From Pigmentibacter ruber (GTDB lineage Bacteria; Bdellovibrionota_B; Oligoflexia; Silvanigrellales; Silvanigrellaceae): a stretch of DNA of 64,000 nt. Under the pieces are notes generated by a model. That model had not been told where the DNA came from. It did not search any database and was given only the letters and a program-made list of their open reading frames with translations. Position numbers and translations under genes: made by a program. The DNA lies in the NCBI RefSeq assembly GCF_009792895.1, contig NZ_WSSC01000001.1:1364001-1428000 (forward strand), written 5' to 3'. Below, piece by piece: positions 1-8,012 of the stretch; position 1 is the first letter of the stretch, and the number at the start of each line of letters is the position of its first letter.

Positions 1-66
1 CTCCATTCTGACGTTGAAAGTTTTATCTCTTCCATGGAAAAGCTTTTAAAACAAGTTGAAATATAG
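1..66 (+). CDS. 3' end of an unidentified gene
   Basis: Frame 1 is open from the window edge and ends with TAG at 64-66, giving 21 residues that include the stretch SSMEKLLKQVEI. The tail is charged and helical-looking but too short to assign. A terminator-like hairpin about 180 bases further on is in the right place to end this transcript. A TetR-type operator lies downstream at 553-570, so this could be the end of a regulator, but that is only a guess from position. Confidence 0.4.
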   Translation, partial: LHSDVESFISSMEKLLKQVEI

Positions 67-244
67 ATGAAAATTATAAAAAATTTAAATATATTTAACA
101 TGTTACCTCATCGTAGGCAAACTATTTTATATATTGAAAAGACTATTCTAATTTTAGAGCATTGGTTCATTTTATCGAATCTAATTTAGAAAATTATTTG
201 ACTTCCTAAATCAAAAAAAAGTATTTGAATTCATGGGAAATAAG

Positions 245-279
245 AAAAGGGCTTAATAAAATCATTAATCCCTTTTTTT
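245..279. terminator. Rho-independent terminator, probably bidirectional
   Basis: The arms AAAAGGG and CCCTTTT flank an inner TTAAT/ATTAA pairing with one mismatch and a 6-base loop. A run of seven T follows on the plus strand and an A run precedes it. It can end transcription from the gene at the left edge and from anything read leftward from about 420. Confidence 0.75.
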
Positions 280-288
280 ATATGTTAA

Positions 289-417
289 TTAGTTAAAATC
301 TATACATTCATCATTATCACAAAGTTTCAATGTGCCATTATTGAGCAAATATTGTGCACCTTCAAGATTATTTGAATTATTTATATCATTGGCAAATTCT
401 GTACTTATTAAACTAAA
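289..417 (-). pseudogene. Possible gene remnant (42 codons, no start)
   Basis: The minus strand is open for 42 codons from a stop at 418-420 to a stop at 289-291. The translation is not low-complexity (it contains NLEGAQYLLNNGTLKLCD) and has two Cys. There is no ATG or convincing ribosome binding site, so it looks like the 3' end of a lost gene. The rest of the 67-597 gap is AT-rich, and I see nothing else in it besides the terminator and the promoter/operator. Confidence 0.25.
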
Positions 418-524
418 TTAAAATTAAAAATCTTTTTTTTATTTGTTACTAATTGATTTTCCGTGTTTAACTAGCTAATATTTAATAATAAAATATTTTT
501 TATGTTTTTTTTTTCATATTAATA

Positions 525-570
525 TTGACTTAAAAAAAAATATCATATACAAACCTACTAATCGGTAGGT
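525..570 (+). promoter_or_regulatory. Promoter with TetR-type operator
   Basis: TTGACT at 525-530 is followed 15 bases later by TATACA at 546-551, a plausible sigma-70 promoter with a short spacer. Immediately downstream is the palindrome ACCTACTAATCGGTAGGT (553-570): 6-base arms ACCTAC/GTAGGT around a 6-base centre. Size and layout are those of TetR/AcrR-family operators, and the position over the transcription start suggests repression. More CCTAC and GTAGG half-sites lie at 579-583 and 605-609. No TetR gene is seen in the window, so the regulator would be encoded upstream or elsewhere. Confidence 0.55.
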
Positions 571-615
571 AATTCAGCCTACTTTTAAAAATCCTAATTG
601 AAAGGTAGGTCTTTT

Positions 616-1395
616 ATGAATTCAACATTTTTCTCTAAAAAATTACTCGTAGTTGGTGGCACTAGTGGTATGGGGCTAGAAACAGCTAAAATTTTAGCAA
701 AAAATGGTGCTAAGGTTTTAGTTACGGGTTCATCCACCGTGAAAACAAAAGAAGCTTTAGAGGTGCTAAACAATATTGGTGAGGCTAAAGGATATACAAT
801 TGATTTAACTAAAGAAAGTGAAGTTAATCAGTTTTTAGAAGTAATATCCCAAGAGCACAGTGACATTGATTATTTAGTTAATGCTGCAGGAGTCTTCTTT
901 CCTAAACCATTTTTAGATCATTCTGATAGTGACTATGACATATATCATAAAATTAATAAGTCATTTTTCTTTATAACGCAAAAAGTCGCACAAAATATGG
1001 TTAAAAATAATAAAATGGGTTCAATTGTAAATATTGGTTCTATGTGGGCTAAACAAGCGGTAGAAGCAACACCTTCATCGGCATATTCTATGGCAAAGTC
1101 AGGATTACATTCATTGACTCAACATTTAGCGATGGAACTTGCTCCACATAAAATTAGAGTCAACGCGGTTTCTCCAGCTGTTGTTCAGACTCCTATTTAC
1201 GAAGGGTTTATACCTAAAGAGCAAGTACATGCAGCATTAGAGGGTTTTAATACCTTCCATCCGATTGGTAGAGTTGGTCGTCCTAGTGATGTTGCTGAAG
1301 TTGTTGCTTTCTTGCTGTCTGATAAATCATCTTGGGTTACGGGAGCGATTTGGGATGTAGATGGTGGAGTAATGGCTGGTAGAAATAAATATTAA
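616..1395 (+). CDS. Short-chain dehydrogenase/reductase (SDR)
   Basis: A 259-residue classical SDR that would reduce or oxidise an unknown small substrate with NAD(P)H. It shows the glycine-rich nucleotide motif GGTSGMG near the N terminus, the NAAG motif, the catalytic Ser in the NIGSM segment and the YSMAK (YxxxK) active site, and ends with the usual VDGG segment. I chose ATG 616 because AAAGGTAGG precedes it; an in-frame TTG at 598 is less likely. It is the first gene behind the TetR-type operator and lies 29 bases before the AhpD-like gene, so the two are probably induced together, perhaps by an electrophile or oxidant. The substrate cannot be told from sequence. Confidence 0.88.
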   Translation: MNSTFFSKKLLVVGGTSGMGLETAKILAKNGAKVLVTGSSTVKTKEALEVLNNIGEAKGYTIDLTKESEVNQFLEVISQEHSDIDYLVNAAGVFFPKPFLDHSDSDYDIYHKINKSFFFITQKVAQNMVKNNKMGSIVNIGSMWAKQAVEATPSSAYSMAKSGLHSLTQHLAMELAPHKIRVNAVSPAVVQTPIYEGFIPKEQVHAALEGFNTFHPIGRVGRPSDVAEVVAFLLSDKSSWVTGAIWDVDGGVMAGRNKY

Positions 1396-1424
1396 GAAAT
1401 TATTTTAAATAGAAGGAATTATTT

Positions 1425-1982
1425 ATGAATAGAAAAGTATTAACTGAGAAATTTTTAGCAACGATAGAATCTAGGTATGATGGAATTATTGTAAGAGATT
1501 TAAAAAGTAATTTTGAAAAGTATTTCTTTTCAGAAAATTTAACAGATAATGAATTAGCATTATATCTCATAGCGCTAAGTAAAACTTTAGAAAGTAAAAT
1601 TCTTACAAATCTTGCGCTTGAATATGCTTCTTTTCTTGATATTAAGCCTGAAGAAGTTGAAGAAGCTCAAGAAATCCCAGGAATAAATGGGATGTTAAAT
1701 ACATACCATAAATTTAGGCACTTTATTGATATCAGTGATAAAGAAGCAAGTAAGGAATATGGAGCTGTTGGTCTAAGAATGGGTATACTTGGCAAGAGTA
1801 AAATGCCTCAATCTCATTTTGAACTTATTTTTATAGCAATTAGTATCCTAAATAGTTGTGAAAAATGTGTTTTAGCTCATGAGCAACATGCTGTACAAGT
1901 TGGTGTTCAAAGAAGTAAAATCCATGATATTGTTAGATTAACAGGAATTTTAAAAGGCTTAATTGAAATTTCTAAAAATTAA
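1425..1982 (+). CDS. AhpD-like alkylhydroperoxidase (carboxymuconolactone decarboxylase family)
   Basis: 185 residues, all-helical, close to the usual length of AhpD. The redox motif C145-x2-C148-x3-H152 is intact and matches the spacing of the AhpD peroxidatic/resolving cysteines and their histidine. AhpD proteins reduce peroxides directly or recycle AhpC. No ahpC is adjacent; instead the gene follows an SDR in an apparent two-gene operon, so it may serve a specialised organic peroxide or quinone response. An AAGGAA ribosome binding site precedes ATG 1425. The fold assignment is firm; the physiological electron donor is unknown. Confidence 0.8.
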   Translation: MNRKVLTEKFLATIESRYDGIIVRDLKSNFEKYFFSENLTDNELALYLIALSKTLESKILTNLALEYASFLDIKPEEVEEAQEIPGINGMLNTYHKFRHFIDISDKEASKEYGAVGLRMGILGKSKMPQSHFELIFIAISILNSCEKCVLAHEQHAVQVGVQRSKIHDIVRLTGILKGLIEISKN

Positions 1983-1989
1983 ATCTTTA

Positions 1990-2020
1990 AAAGGAGTTTT
2001 TTAACAAAACTCCTTTTTTT
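1990..2020 (+). terminator. Rho-independent terminator
   Basis: An 11-base perfect stem (AAAGGAGTTTT with AAAACTCCTTT), 5-base loop, followed by a T run. It closes the SDR/AhpD-like operon eight bases after its stop codon. Confidence 0.9.
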
Positions 2021-2160
2021 AGAATGACTTCTAAAAATGATAAACTTACCTGCTTCCATTGAAATTCTATGAAAAATTAAAATATACTGTCATGCTTAGT
2101 TGAGTTTAGTCATTAAACTATACGCATATCTAATTATTGGTAAATTTTAGAGGAAATAGA

Positions 2161-2829
2161 ATGAAAAAATTAATTAGAGGTATTACTGATTTTAGAAAGA
2201 ATGTACTTGAAGGTTACAGAGAAACTTTTGCGCGTTTAGCTCTTGGACAATCTCCTGATGTTTTATTTGTAGCATGCTCAGATAGTAGAGTGGTTCCAAA
2301 TTTATTTGCTTCAACAGATCCCGGAGATCTTTTTGTTGTTAGAAATGTCGGAAATTTAATTCCACCATGCCAAGAAGATGGATTGTCTGTAGGAGACGAA
2401 TCAGAAGCAGCAGCTATAGAATTCTCATTACTGACTTTAAAAGTTTCAAGTATTATTATTTGCGGACATTCGGAATGTGGTGCAATGCAAGGTATTCTTG
2501 CAGGAAGAAATACTATTTCCTCACCAAACTTGCGTTCATGGCTTCAATATGGCGAAAAATCTTTAAAAAAATTGAATGAAGGATTTTCTTTAGATAAATC
2601 CTTAAAACTTCATAATCAACTATCACAAATTAACGTTTTAGAACAAAAAAGAAATATGGAATCTTATCCTATCGTTCGTGAACTCTTGAAACAAAATAAA
2701 CTGAAAATATATTGTTGGTGGTTTGATATAGCTACAGCTGACGTGTATTCATTCAATGAATCTTTAGAAAGATTTAAAATTTTAGATGATGAAGAAGCAG
2801 AATTATTGTTATCAAGCCTTAATTACTAA
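2161..2829 (+). CDS. Beta-class carbonic anhydrase
   Basis: 222 residues; interconverts CO2 and bicarbonate with a catalytic zinc in the cytoplasm. The zinc site is complete: C39 and D41 in CSDSR, then H103 and C106 in GHSECG. The Asp-Arg dyad (D41/R43) that gates the metal in beta-class enzymes is present. No signal peptide. ATG 2161 is preceded by AGAGGA at 2149-2154; an upstream in-frame TTG (2137) has no ribosome binding site. It stands alone, with a terminator upstream and an AT-rich gap downstream. It may supply bicarbonate to carboxylases such as the acetyl-CoA carboxylase encoded further along. Confidence 0.93.
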   Translation: MKKLIRGITDFRKNVLEGYRETFARLALGQSPDVLFVACSDSRVVPNLFASTDPGDLFVVRNVGNLIPPCQEDGLSVGDESEAAAIEFSLLTLKVSSIIICGHSECGAMQGILAGRNTISSPNLRSWLQYGEKSLKKLNEGFSLDKSLKLHNQLSQINVLEQKRNMESYPIVRELLKQNKLKIYCWWFDIATADVYSFNESLERFKILDDEEAELLLSSLNY

Positions 2830-3092
2830 TTACCAATGTAAATGATTGTCAATAAATAATACATTTTTTCAATAAAATATTCAATGCACCCATCCTATTA
2901 AAAACAAACTAATATAAATATATATTTTTATTATACGTCAAGCAAAATTTAGTCCTAAGAAAAATTATTTAATTTAATTTAATTTTAAATAATTGTGATT
3001 TAATTATTTCGCAGATTTTAATTTAAAAATATTTTAGTTATTGCAATTCGCTTTCTTTTGTTAGAGTGTAACTTTTTTAAGAAGAGGTATTT

Positions 3093-3929
3093 ATGCTGTT
3101 AAAGTTATTTTTTTCATCCATTTTTTTCTTTTCAACGTGTAGTTATGCAGAGGATATAAATTTTACTCAATACTATAAAGATGCTGAAGGCTGTTTTTTG
3201 CTTTATGATGTTCAAAATGACAAAAGTGTTATAGAATATAAAACAGATCTTTGTAGCTCCCCTACTCCACCCAATTCTACATTCAAAATACCTTTAAGTT
3301 TAATTGGGTATGATAAAAAAATACTTAGTACAGAATCTTCACCAACTTGGGAATATAAAAAAGAATATCTTAGAGATGGAGTAAAAGACTGGATGCCAAA
3401 ACAATGGCTAGGTCCTGTAAATCCAAAAATATGGCTAAAATATTCTGTTGTTTGGTTTAGTGAGAAATTAGTTCATGAAATTGGTGAGAAAAATATCGAA
3501 ATTTATTTAAACAAATTTGATTATGGAAATAAAGATTTTAAAGGAATATCTTCTGATAATGAAAAACTATTGATTCCTTGGATAGATTCTTCACTCAAAA
3601 TTACAGCTTATGAACAACTCAAGTTTATGAAAAAACTTGTTAAAAATGAATTATCTGTTAGTAAACAGGCCTTTATAATGACTAAAAATAATTTATTTTT
3701 AGAAGATAAGTCTGTAATAGATAAAGTTTATGGCAAAACTGGTGCTGGATATCTTGAAAATAGAATTGCGCATGGCTGGTTTGTTGGTTGGGTAGAGAAA
3801 AGTAATAAGCAATATATTTTTATAAGCCAAATTAAAGATAAAATTCCGAATGGTAAATTTAATCATATTGTAGCTAAAAATAACACATTTGAATTTTTAA
3901 AAAAGCTTGGATTTCAATTAGAAAAATGA
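3093..3929 (+). CDS. Class D (OXA-type) beta-lactamase
   Basis: 278 residues with a signal peptide ending around the SYA-E junction, so periplasmic. All class D landmarks are present: nucleophile S62 and the carbamylated-lysine candidate K65 in STFK, S118-V-V, Y144-G-N, and K215-T-G. A Trp in the IPW segment (W163) sits where class D enzymes carry the Trp that stabilises the carboxylated lysine. Length is slightly above typical OXA enzymes (about 265-275). A GAGG site precedes ATG 3093. No mobile element, integron site or regulator is nearby and base composition matches the surroundings, so it looks intrinsic. The spectrum cannot be read from sequence; a non-hydrolysing BlaR-like sensor is unlikely because no membrane domain is attached. 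Confidence 0.9.
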   Translation: MLLKLFFSSIFFFSTCSYAEDINFTQYYKDAEGCFLLYDVQNDKSVIEYKTDLCSSPTPPNSTFKIPLSLIGYDKKILSTESSPTWEYKKEYLRDGVKDWMPKQWLGPVNPKIWLKYSVVWFSEKLVHEIGEKNIEIYLNKFDYGNKDFKGISSDNEKLLIPWIDSSLKITAYEQLKFMKKLVKNELSVSKQAFIMTKNNLFLEDKSVIDKVYGKTGAGYLENRIAHGWFVGWVEKSNKQYIFISQIKDKIPNGKFNHIVAKNNTFEFLKKLGFQLEK

Positions 3930-3997
3930 CATTTTAGTTATACCTTTATGAATTTTAAAGTATTATGATAAGATACATTCCTAAACTAGGAGCAGTT

Positions 3998-4357
3998 ATG
4001 GGAAATACTTTATATTCTAAGTATGGTGGATTTGATGCTATTCAAAAAGTTGTCAGTCTTTTCTATAAAAAGGTATTAGCTTCTGACAATTTGTATCGTT
4101 TTTTTGAGAATACTGATATGACTAAATTAATAGAGCACCAAACGCAGTTTTTCTCTACTGCTCTAGGTGGTCCACAAGGATATGATGTAAAAAAAATAAA
4201 AACGGCCCATCAAAATTTAAAAATTAACGAAGCTGATTTTTCTGAAGTTGTGAAGTTATTGAAAGAAACATTAGAAGAAGTTAAAATTGAGAGAAATGAC
4301 ATAACTACAATTTTAACCGCTATTGGCGGATTCAAAAATGATATTGTTACAGCTTGA
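3998..4357 (+). CDS. Group I truncated hemoglobin
   Basis: 119 residues, the usual size of 2-over-2 globins. It carries the GGFDAI opening, FFENTDM, the HQTQFF helix, the LGGPQGY turn and proximal heme ligand H71 in the TAHQNLKI segment. Members bind O2 and NO and often act in NO dioxygenation. ATG 3998 is preceded by TAGGAG at 3987-3992; an in-frame ATG at 3965 would add 11 residues not found in the family. The stop lies two bases from the convergent debranching enzyme stop. It may share promoter activity with the beta-lactamase 68 bases upstream, though no terminator or promoter is clear there. Confidence 0.88.
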   Translation: MGNTLYSKYGGFDAIQKVVSLFYKKVLASDNLYRFFENTDMTKLIEHQTQFFSTALGGPQGYDVKKIKTAHQNLKINEADFSEVVKLLKETLEEVKIERNDITTILTAIGGFKNDIVTA

Positions 4358-4358
4358 T

Positions 4359-6365
4359 TTAATATTTTGATAAATAATACCAGGCATAAAGAAATTCACC
4401 TACACTCCATGCTTGAGCTATACAGCCTCTCGGTGTGTGGGGATAATCACCATCAAATATCTCACTAATAAAACCTATACCTGCATCATTTATATGCTTT
4501 TCCATTGGTTCCAAAAATCCAAATGCAACAGATTTATTTTTTGTAACTTTATAGTAAGCAACTGCATAATGCCCAAGAAGCCATCCCCAAATAGTTCCTT
4601 GGTGATAAGCTGAATCTCTCTCAAAGGGATTTCCGAGATATTTTCCGCGATAATTTAAATTATCTTTAGCTAATGATTTCAACCCAAAATAACTTAATAA
4701 AAATCTTCCACAACTGTCTAAAATACAGCGTTTCTGGAAATTGGATAAGGGAGAATATTCAAGTGAAAGTGCAAGAATTTGATTAGGCCTGAGAGATGTA
4801 TCTGGAAGATCATTCTGCATTAAAACATCAACACAATATTGTAAGTTTTCATCCCAAAATTTTTGAAATCCTTTTTCTACTAATTGAATATAATTGGTAA
4901 AAAATTTCTCGTCGTGTTTATTTAATATGTCTGAAAATGACCGCATAATACATAATGCATTATACCAAAGAGCATTTATTTCAATTGGCTTTCCAATTCT
5001 TGGAGTGACTACATAATCTCCAATTTTTGCATCCATCCATGTTAATTGCGAACCCTCTTGTCCAGCATAAATTAATCCATCTGTAGGATCTAATTTGATA
5101 TTAAATTTTGTTCCTTTGATATGCCATAAAATAATTTCTTTTAAAATAGGATAAAGATCATTGATAAATGAAATCTCATTTGTGAATTTAAAATATTGAA
5201 AAACAGCATTAAAATACCAAAGGCTTGCATCTACAGTATTGTAATCGGGTGTGACAGAATCATCTGGAAATCGATTTGGTAATAATCCTTCACAAAGATA
5301 ATGCGAATAATTATTAAGAATTGAGGCTGCAATCTTAAATCGTCCGGTAACAAGGCATAGTCCAGGAAGAGAAATCATTGTATCTCTTCCCCAATCCCCA
5401 AACCAATGAAAACCCGCTAATATCGAGTATAAATATTCTTTTTGCATATTATACTTTTTTATTATAAAAAAAGTGCTGCTTAAGATCAGCTGATTTACCC
5501 AAGCTGGTGAATTTTCAATTTCTTTTTTCCAAAGGTCTACAACAATATTATTGTAGAGTTTTATTTCATTTAAAATATTTTGAAATGTTATATTATTAAT
5601 ATTTTCTTCACAACAAAATATTAATATTTCGGCACTATTATTTTTAGATAAATTATAATGCAACTTGCTAAATAAGACATGATTTTCTAGTGCTTCAAAA
5701 CCTCTATTATCCTCTTCTTTTAAAAAATAATTATAATATATTACATTACAAAGTTCTATATTATTACAATTTGCTCTTATTTTTAGAATATTATTTTCAG
5801 AAGAATTACTTAAAATTAATAATTCATCTGTTTGAGTAATATTTAAATCAATATTCATTTCTTTTTGCAATGAGTGAAAATTTCTATTATTTCCAAATAA
5901 GTTGCATGTTATTTGGAAAGATTTATCGCTGTTACTTAATACTGAATATTTTATACCTAGTATATCCTTATTGTAATGCAAGATTATTCTTTTTTCGATA
6001 AAAAAATCACCACATTTGTAAATCCAAACAGGCATATTTTCGTCTAGATAAAAAGAGTGTATATAAAAACTTCCATTTGGATTTACTATAGAGGCATTTT
6101 GCCAACAGTTTGAATAAAGAGTATAATCAACTCCGTCAATAGTGATTACTTCTTCTACTTTCGAAATATATAAATAACGATTTAAAGGTGGTTGTTTTGC
6201 TAGAATAAATAAGCCGTGGTATTTTCTAGTCAAAACACCAGATATTGTTCCAGATGCATAACTTCCGTGGGCATTAGAAATAAGCCACTCATTTTCAAAT
6301 GCACCTTCAATGTTACTTTTATCAAAAAAACAGTAAGATCGGCCATTTTCTTTTAAATGATCCAT
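4359..6365 (-). CDS. Glycogen debranching enzyme (GDE_N/GDE_C, GH133-like)
   Basis: 668 residues. The N-terminal beta-rich domain has the family opening NEWLISNAHGSYASGT and a nearby RKYHGL; the C-terminal (alpha/alpha)6 amylo-alpha-1,6-glucosidase domain has HWFGDWGRDTMIS, the TWMDAK motif and the RDSAYHQGTIWGW segment. Such proteins hydrolyse alpha-1,6 branches of glycogen or similar glucans in the cytoplasm. No signal peptide. It is the last gene of an operon with the FNR-type reductase and SodC, 15 bases after sodC. No other glycogen gene is in the window, so the operon mixes carbohydrate and redox functions. The stop abuts the convergent globin gene. Confidence 0.85.
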   Translation of the reverse strand: MDHLKENGRSYCFFDKSNIEGAFENEWLISNAHGSYASGTISGVLTRKYHGLFILAKQPPLNRYLYISKVEEVITIDGVDYTLYSNCWQNASIVNPNGSFYIHSFYLDENMPVWIYKCGDFFIEKRIILHYNKDILGIKYSVLSNSDKSFQITCNLFGNNRNFHSLQKEMNIDLNITQTDELLILSNSSENNILKIRANCNNIELCNVIYYNYFLKEEDNRGFEALENHVLFSKLHYNLSKNNSAEILIFCCEENINNITFQNILNEIKLYNNIVVDLWKKEIENSPAWVNQLILSSTFFIIKKYNMQKEYLYSILAGFHWFGDWGRDTMISLPGLCLVTGRFKIAASILNNYSHYLCEGLLPNRFPDDSVTPDYNTVDASLWYFNAVFQYFKFTNEISFINDLYPILKEIILWHIKGTKFNIKLDPTDGLIYAGQEGSQLTWMDAKIGDYVVTPRIGKPIEINALWYNALCIMRSFSDILNKHDEKFFTNYIQLVEKGFQKFWDENLQYCVDVLMQNDLPDTSLRPNQILALSLEYSPLSNFQKRCILDSCGRFLLSYFGLKSLAKDNLNYRGKYLGNPFERDSAYHQGTIWGWLLGHYAVAYYKVTKNKSVAFGFLEPMEKHINDAGIGFISEIFDGDYPHTPRGCIAQAWSVGEFLYAWYYLSKY

Positions 6366-6380
6366 TTTTATCCTATCCGT

Positions 6381-6926
6381 TTATTTAATTACTCCACATA
6401 GAATTCTTTTACCTGCATTTCCAGCTGGTGCTGTTTTTTCATCATCTTCATCAGCGTGTATAATAATGGATTTGCCTAAAATTGAAAACTTGTCATCTGG
6501 AATTAAATTAATTGGCTTTTCAATATTAACATCGATAAGTGCTATTCCGTTTGCGTTTGCTTTAATATTTCCTAAATCTCCAGCATGCTGATGCTTATAT
6601 TCTGTAGTAGCTATAGATTCTCCATGCTGATGATGAGTATCAGGATTGAAATGCCCTCCAGCATTTATTGCTGCAGAATCAGAGCAATCTCCTTTTTCAT
6701 GTATATGGAATCCATGCACCGAATTAGGACTTAATCCAGTAATTTTTCCTGATATATGAATTTTATTTTGCTGCAAAGTTTCAACAATTATTTGTCCTGA
6801 AGCTTTTGTGTCATTTTTAGGTAACAGATTAATTTGATACCTTTGCGGATTGGTATTTTTACTTGTTTCACAAGAAGCAAAGAATAATCCACCTATGGAA
6901 AAAAGCAGAGCAATACGAAAGTTCAT
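6381..6926 (-). CDS. sodC: Cu/Zn superoxide dismutase, lipoprotein form
   Basis: 181 residues; converts superoxide to H2O2 and O2 in the periplasm. The N terminus is a lipoprotein signal with Cys19 in FFASC. Metal ligands are complete by family alignment: H74 and H76 (GFHIHE), H92 (GGHFNP), H101, H114, D117 and H157 (IIHADED), with the disulfide pair C81 and C177. The start codon directly follows the stop of the upstream reductase, and its ribosome binding site AAGGAG is formed by the last codons of that gene, so the two are translationally coupled. SodC lipoproteins usually protect against external superoxide. Confidence 0.95.
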   Translation of the reverse strand: MNFRIALLFSIGGLFFASCETSKNTNPQRYQINLLPKNDTKASGQIIVETLQQNKIHISGKITGLSPNSVHGFHIHEKGDCSDSAAINAGGHFNPDTHHQHGESIATTEYKHQHAGDLGNIKANANGIALIDVNIEKPINLIPDDKFSILGKSIIIHADEDDEKTAPAGNAGKRILCGVIK

Positions 6927-7961
6927 TTATATCTCCTTAACTGAAGCGTTTAAACGTTTTTCTTTCTTTTCTTTAATTTCCATTACTGTAGTAGAATGCA
7001 ATGGTTGTGCTTTTTCTTTAGGATTTAAATACACCTTTGCAAAAGCAACAGCAATAGCAGCTTCTGAAAAACCAGTAACAATTAAATCAAGTTTAGCTGA
7101 ATATTTCGCAATATCACCAGCTGCAAAAATACCTGGTAAATTTGTTTCCATTTTTTCATTAACACAAATACCATTACCAACCAAATTTAAACCCCATTCT
7201 TTTATTTTTCCAAGTGAGCTGTTAAATCCAAACATTATTAGAGCAGCATCAACTTTAATAATTTCTTCATGGTGATCTTCTAAACCTTTTATTAGCACTT
7301 CTTGCAAATTTTCATTGCCATAAAAACCAGAAATTTCTGAATTTAAAATAATTCTTGCATTTGTTTTTTTGAGTTTTGTTATTGAATCATCATGTGCTCT
7401 AAATTTATCAGATCTATGAATTAGGGTAACTGATTTGGCAATCGAAACTAACTCATTTGCCCAATCTAAAGCAGAATCTCCACCACCTGCAATAATTACA
7501 TTTTTATTTCTATAGATATTTTTTTCTATAACTGCATATTCTATTCCTTTTCCTTCAAATTGATCGGCTCCTAATCCTTGATGCTTTTTAGGACTATATG
7601 ATCCCACCCCTGCAGCTATAATTATTGTTTTTGTGTAATGAGTGTCTAAATTAGTTTTAATTTCCCAAATTTGATCTTCTGTTTGTTCGACTGATAATGT
7701 ATTTTCATTCAAACAAATATCTGTATTATATGGTTTAATTTGTTCAATTAAATTATCAATTAGTTCTCTCGCTAAAATTTTTGGAAAACCAGCTACATCA
7801 TAAATATATTTCTCTGGATATACTGCTGTTAATCTTCCACCTAGTGCAGGCATAGAATCTATTATTTTGCATTTCGCATTTCGCATCCCAGCATAAAAAG
7901 CTGCAAATAATCCAGTTGGTCCACCACCTAATATTGTAATATCATAAATTTCTTTTTTCAT
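6927..7961 (-). CDS. Ferredoxin/flavodoxin-NADP reductase, thioredoxin-reductase-like (type 2)
   Basis: 344 residues, two-dinucleotide-binding flavoprotein. FAD motif GGGPTG at 12-17, NADPH motif GGGDSA at about 159-164 and the GDIAKY FAD segment near the C terminus. There is no CxxC redox pair at the place where thioredoxin reductase has it, which with the overall length points to the YumC-type ferredoxin-NADP reductase. It would pass electrons between NADPH and ferredoxin or flavodoxin. First gene of an operon with sodC and the debranching enzyme. The lysine-rich C-terminal extension is unremarkable. Confidence 0.88.
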   Translation of the reverse strand: MKKEIYDITILGGGPTGLFAAFYAGMRNAKCKIIDSMPALGGRLTAVYPEKYIYDVAGFPKILARELIDNLIEQIKPYNTDICLNENTLSVEQTEDQIWEIKTNLDTHYTKTIIIAAGVGSYSPKKHQGLGADQFEGKGIEYAVIEKNIYRNKNVIIAGGGDSALDWANELVSIAKSVTLIHRSDKFRAHDDSITKLKKTNARIILNSEISGFYGNENLQEVLIKGLEDHHEEIIKVDAALIMFGFNSSLGKIKEWGLNLVGNGICVNEKMETNLPGIFAAGDIAKYSAKLDLIVTGFSEAAIAVAFAKVYLNPKEKAQPLHSTTVMEIKEKKEKRLNASVKEI

Positions 7962-8012
7962 AATTTATTCTCTTTATTTGCTCTAAGATATTATAAAGTA
8001 ATAATAATAAAA

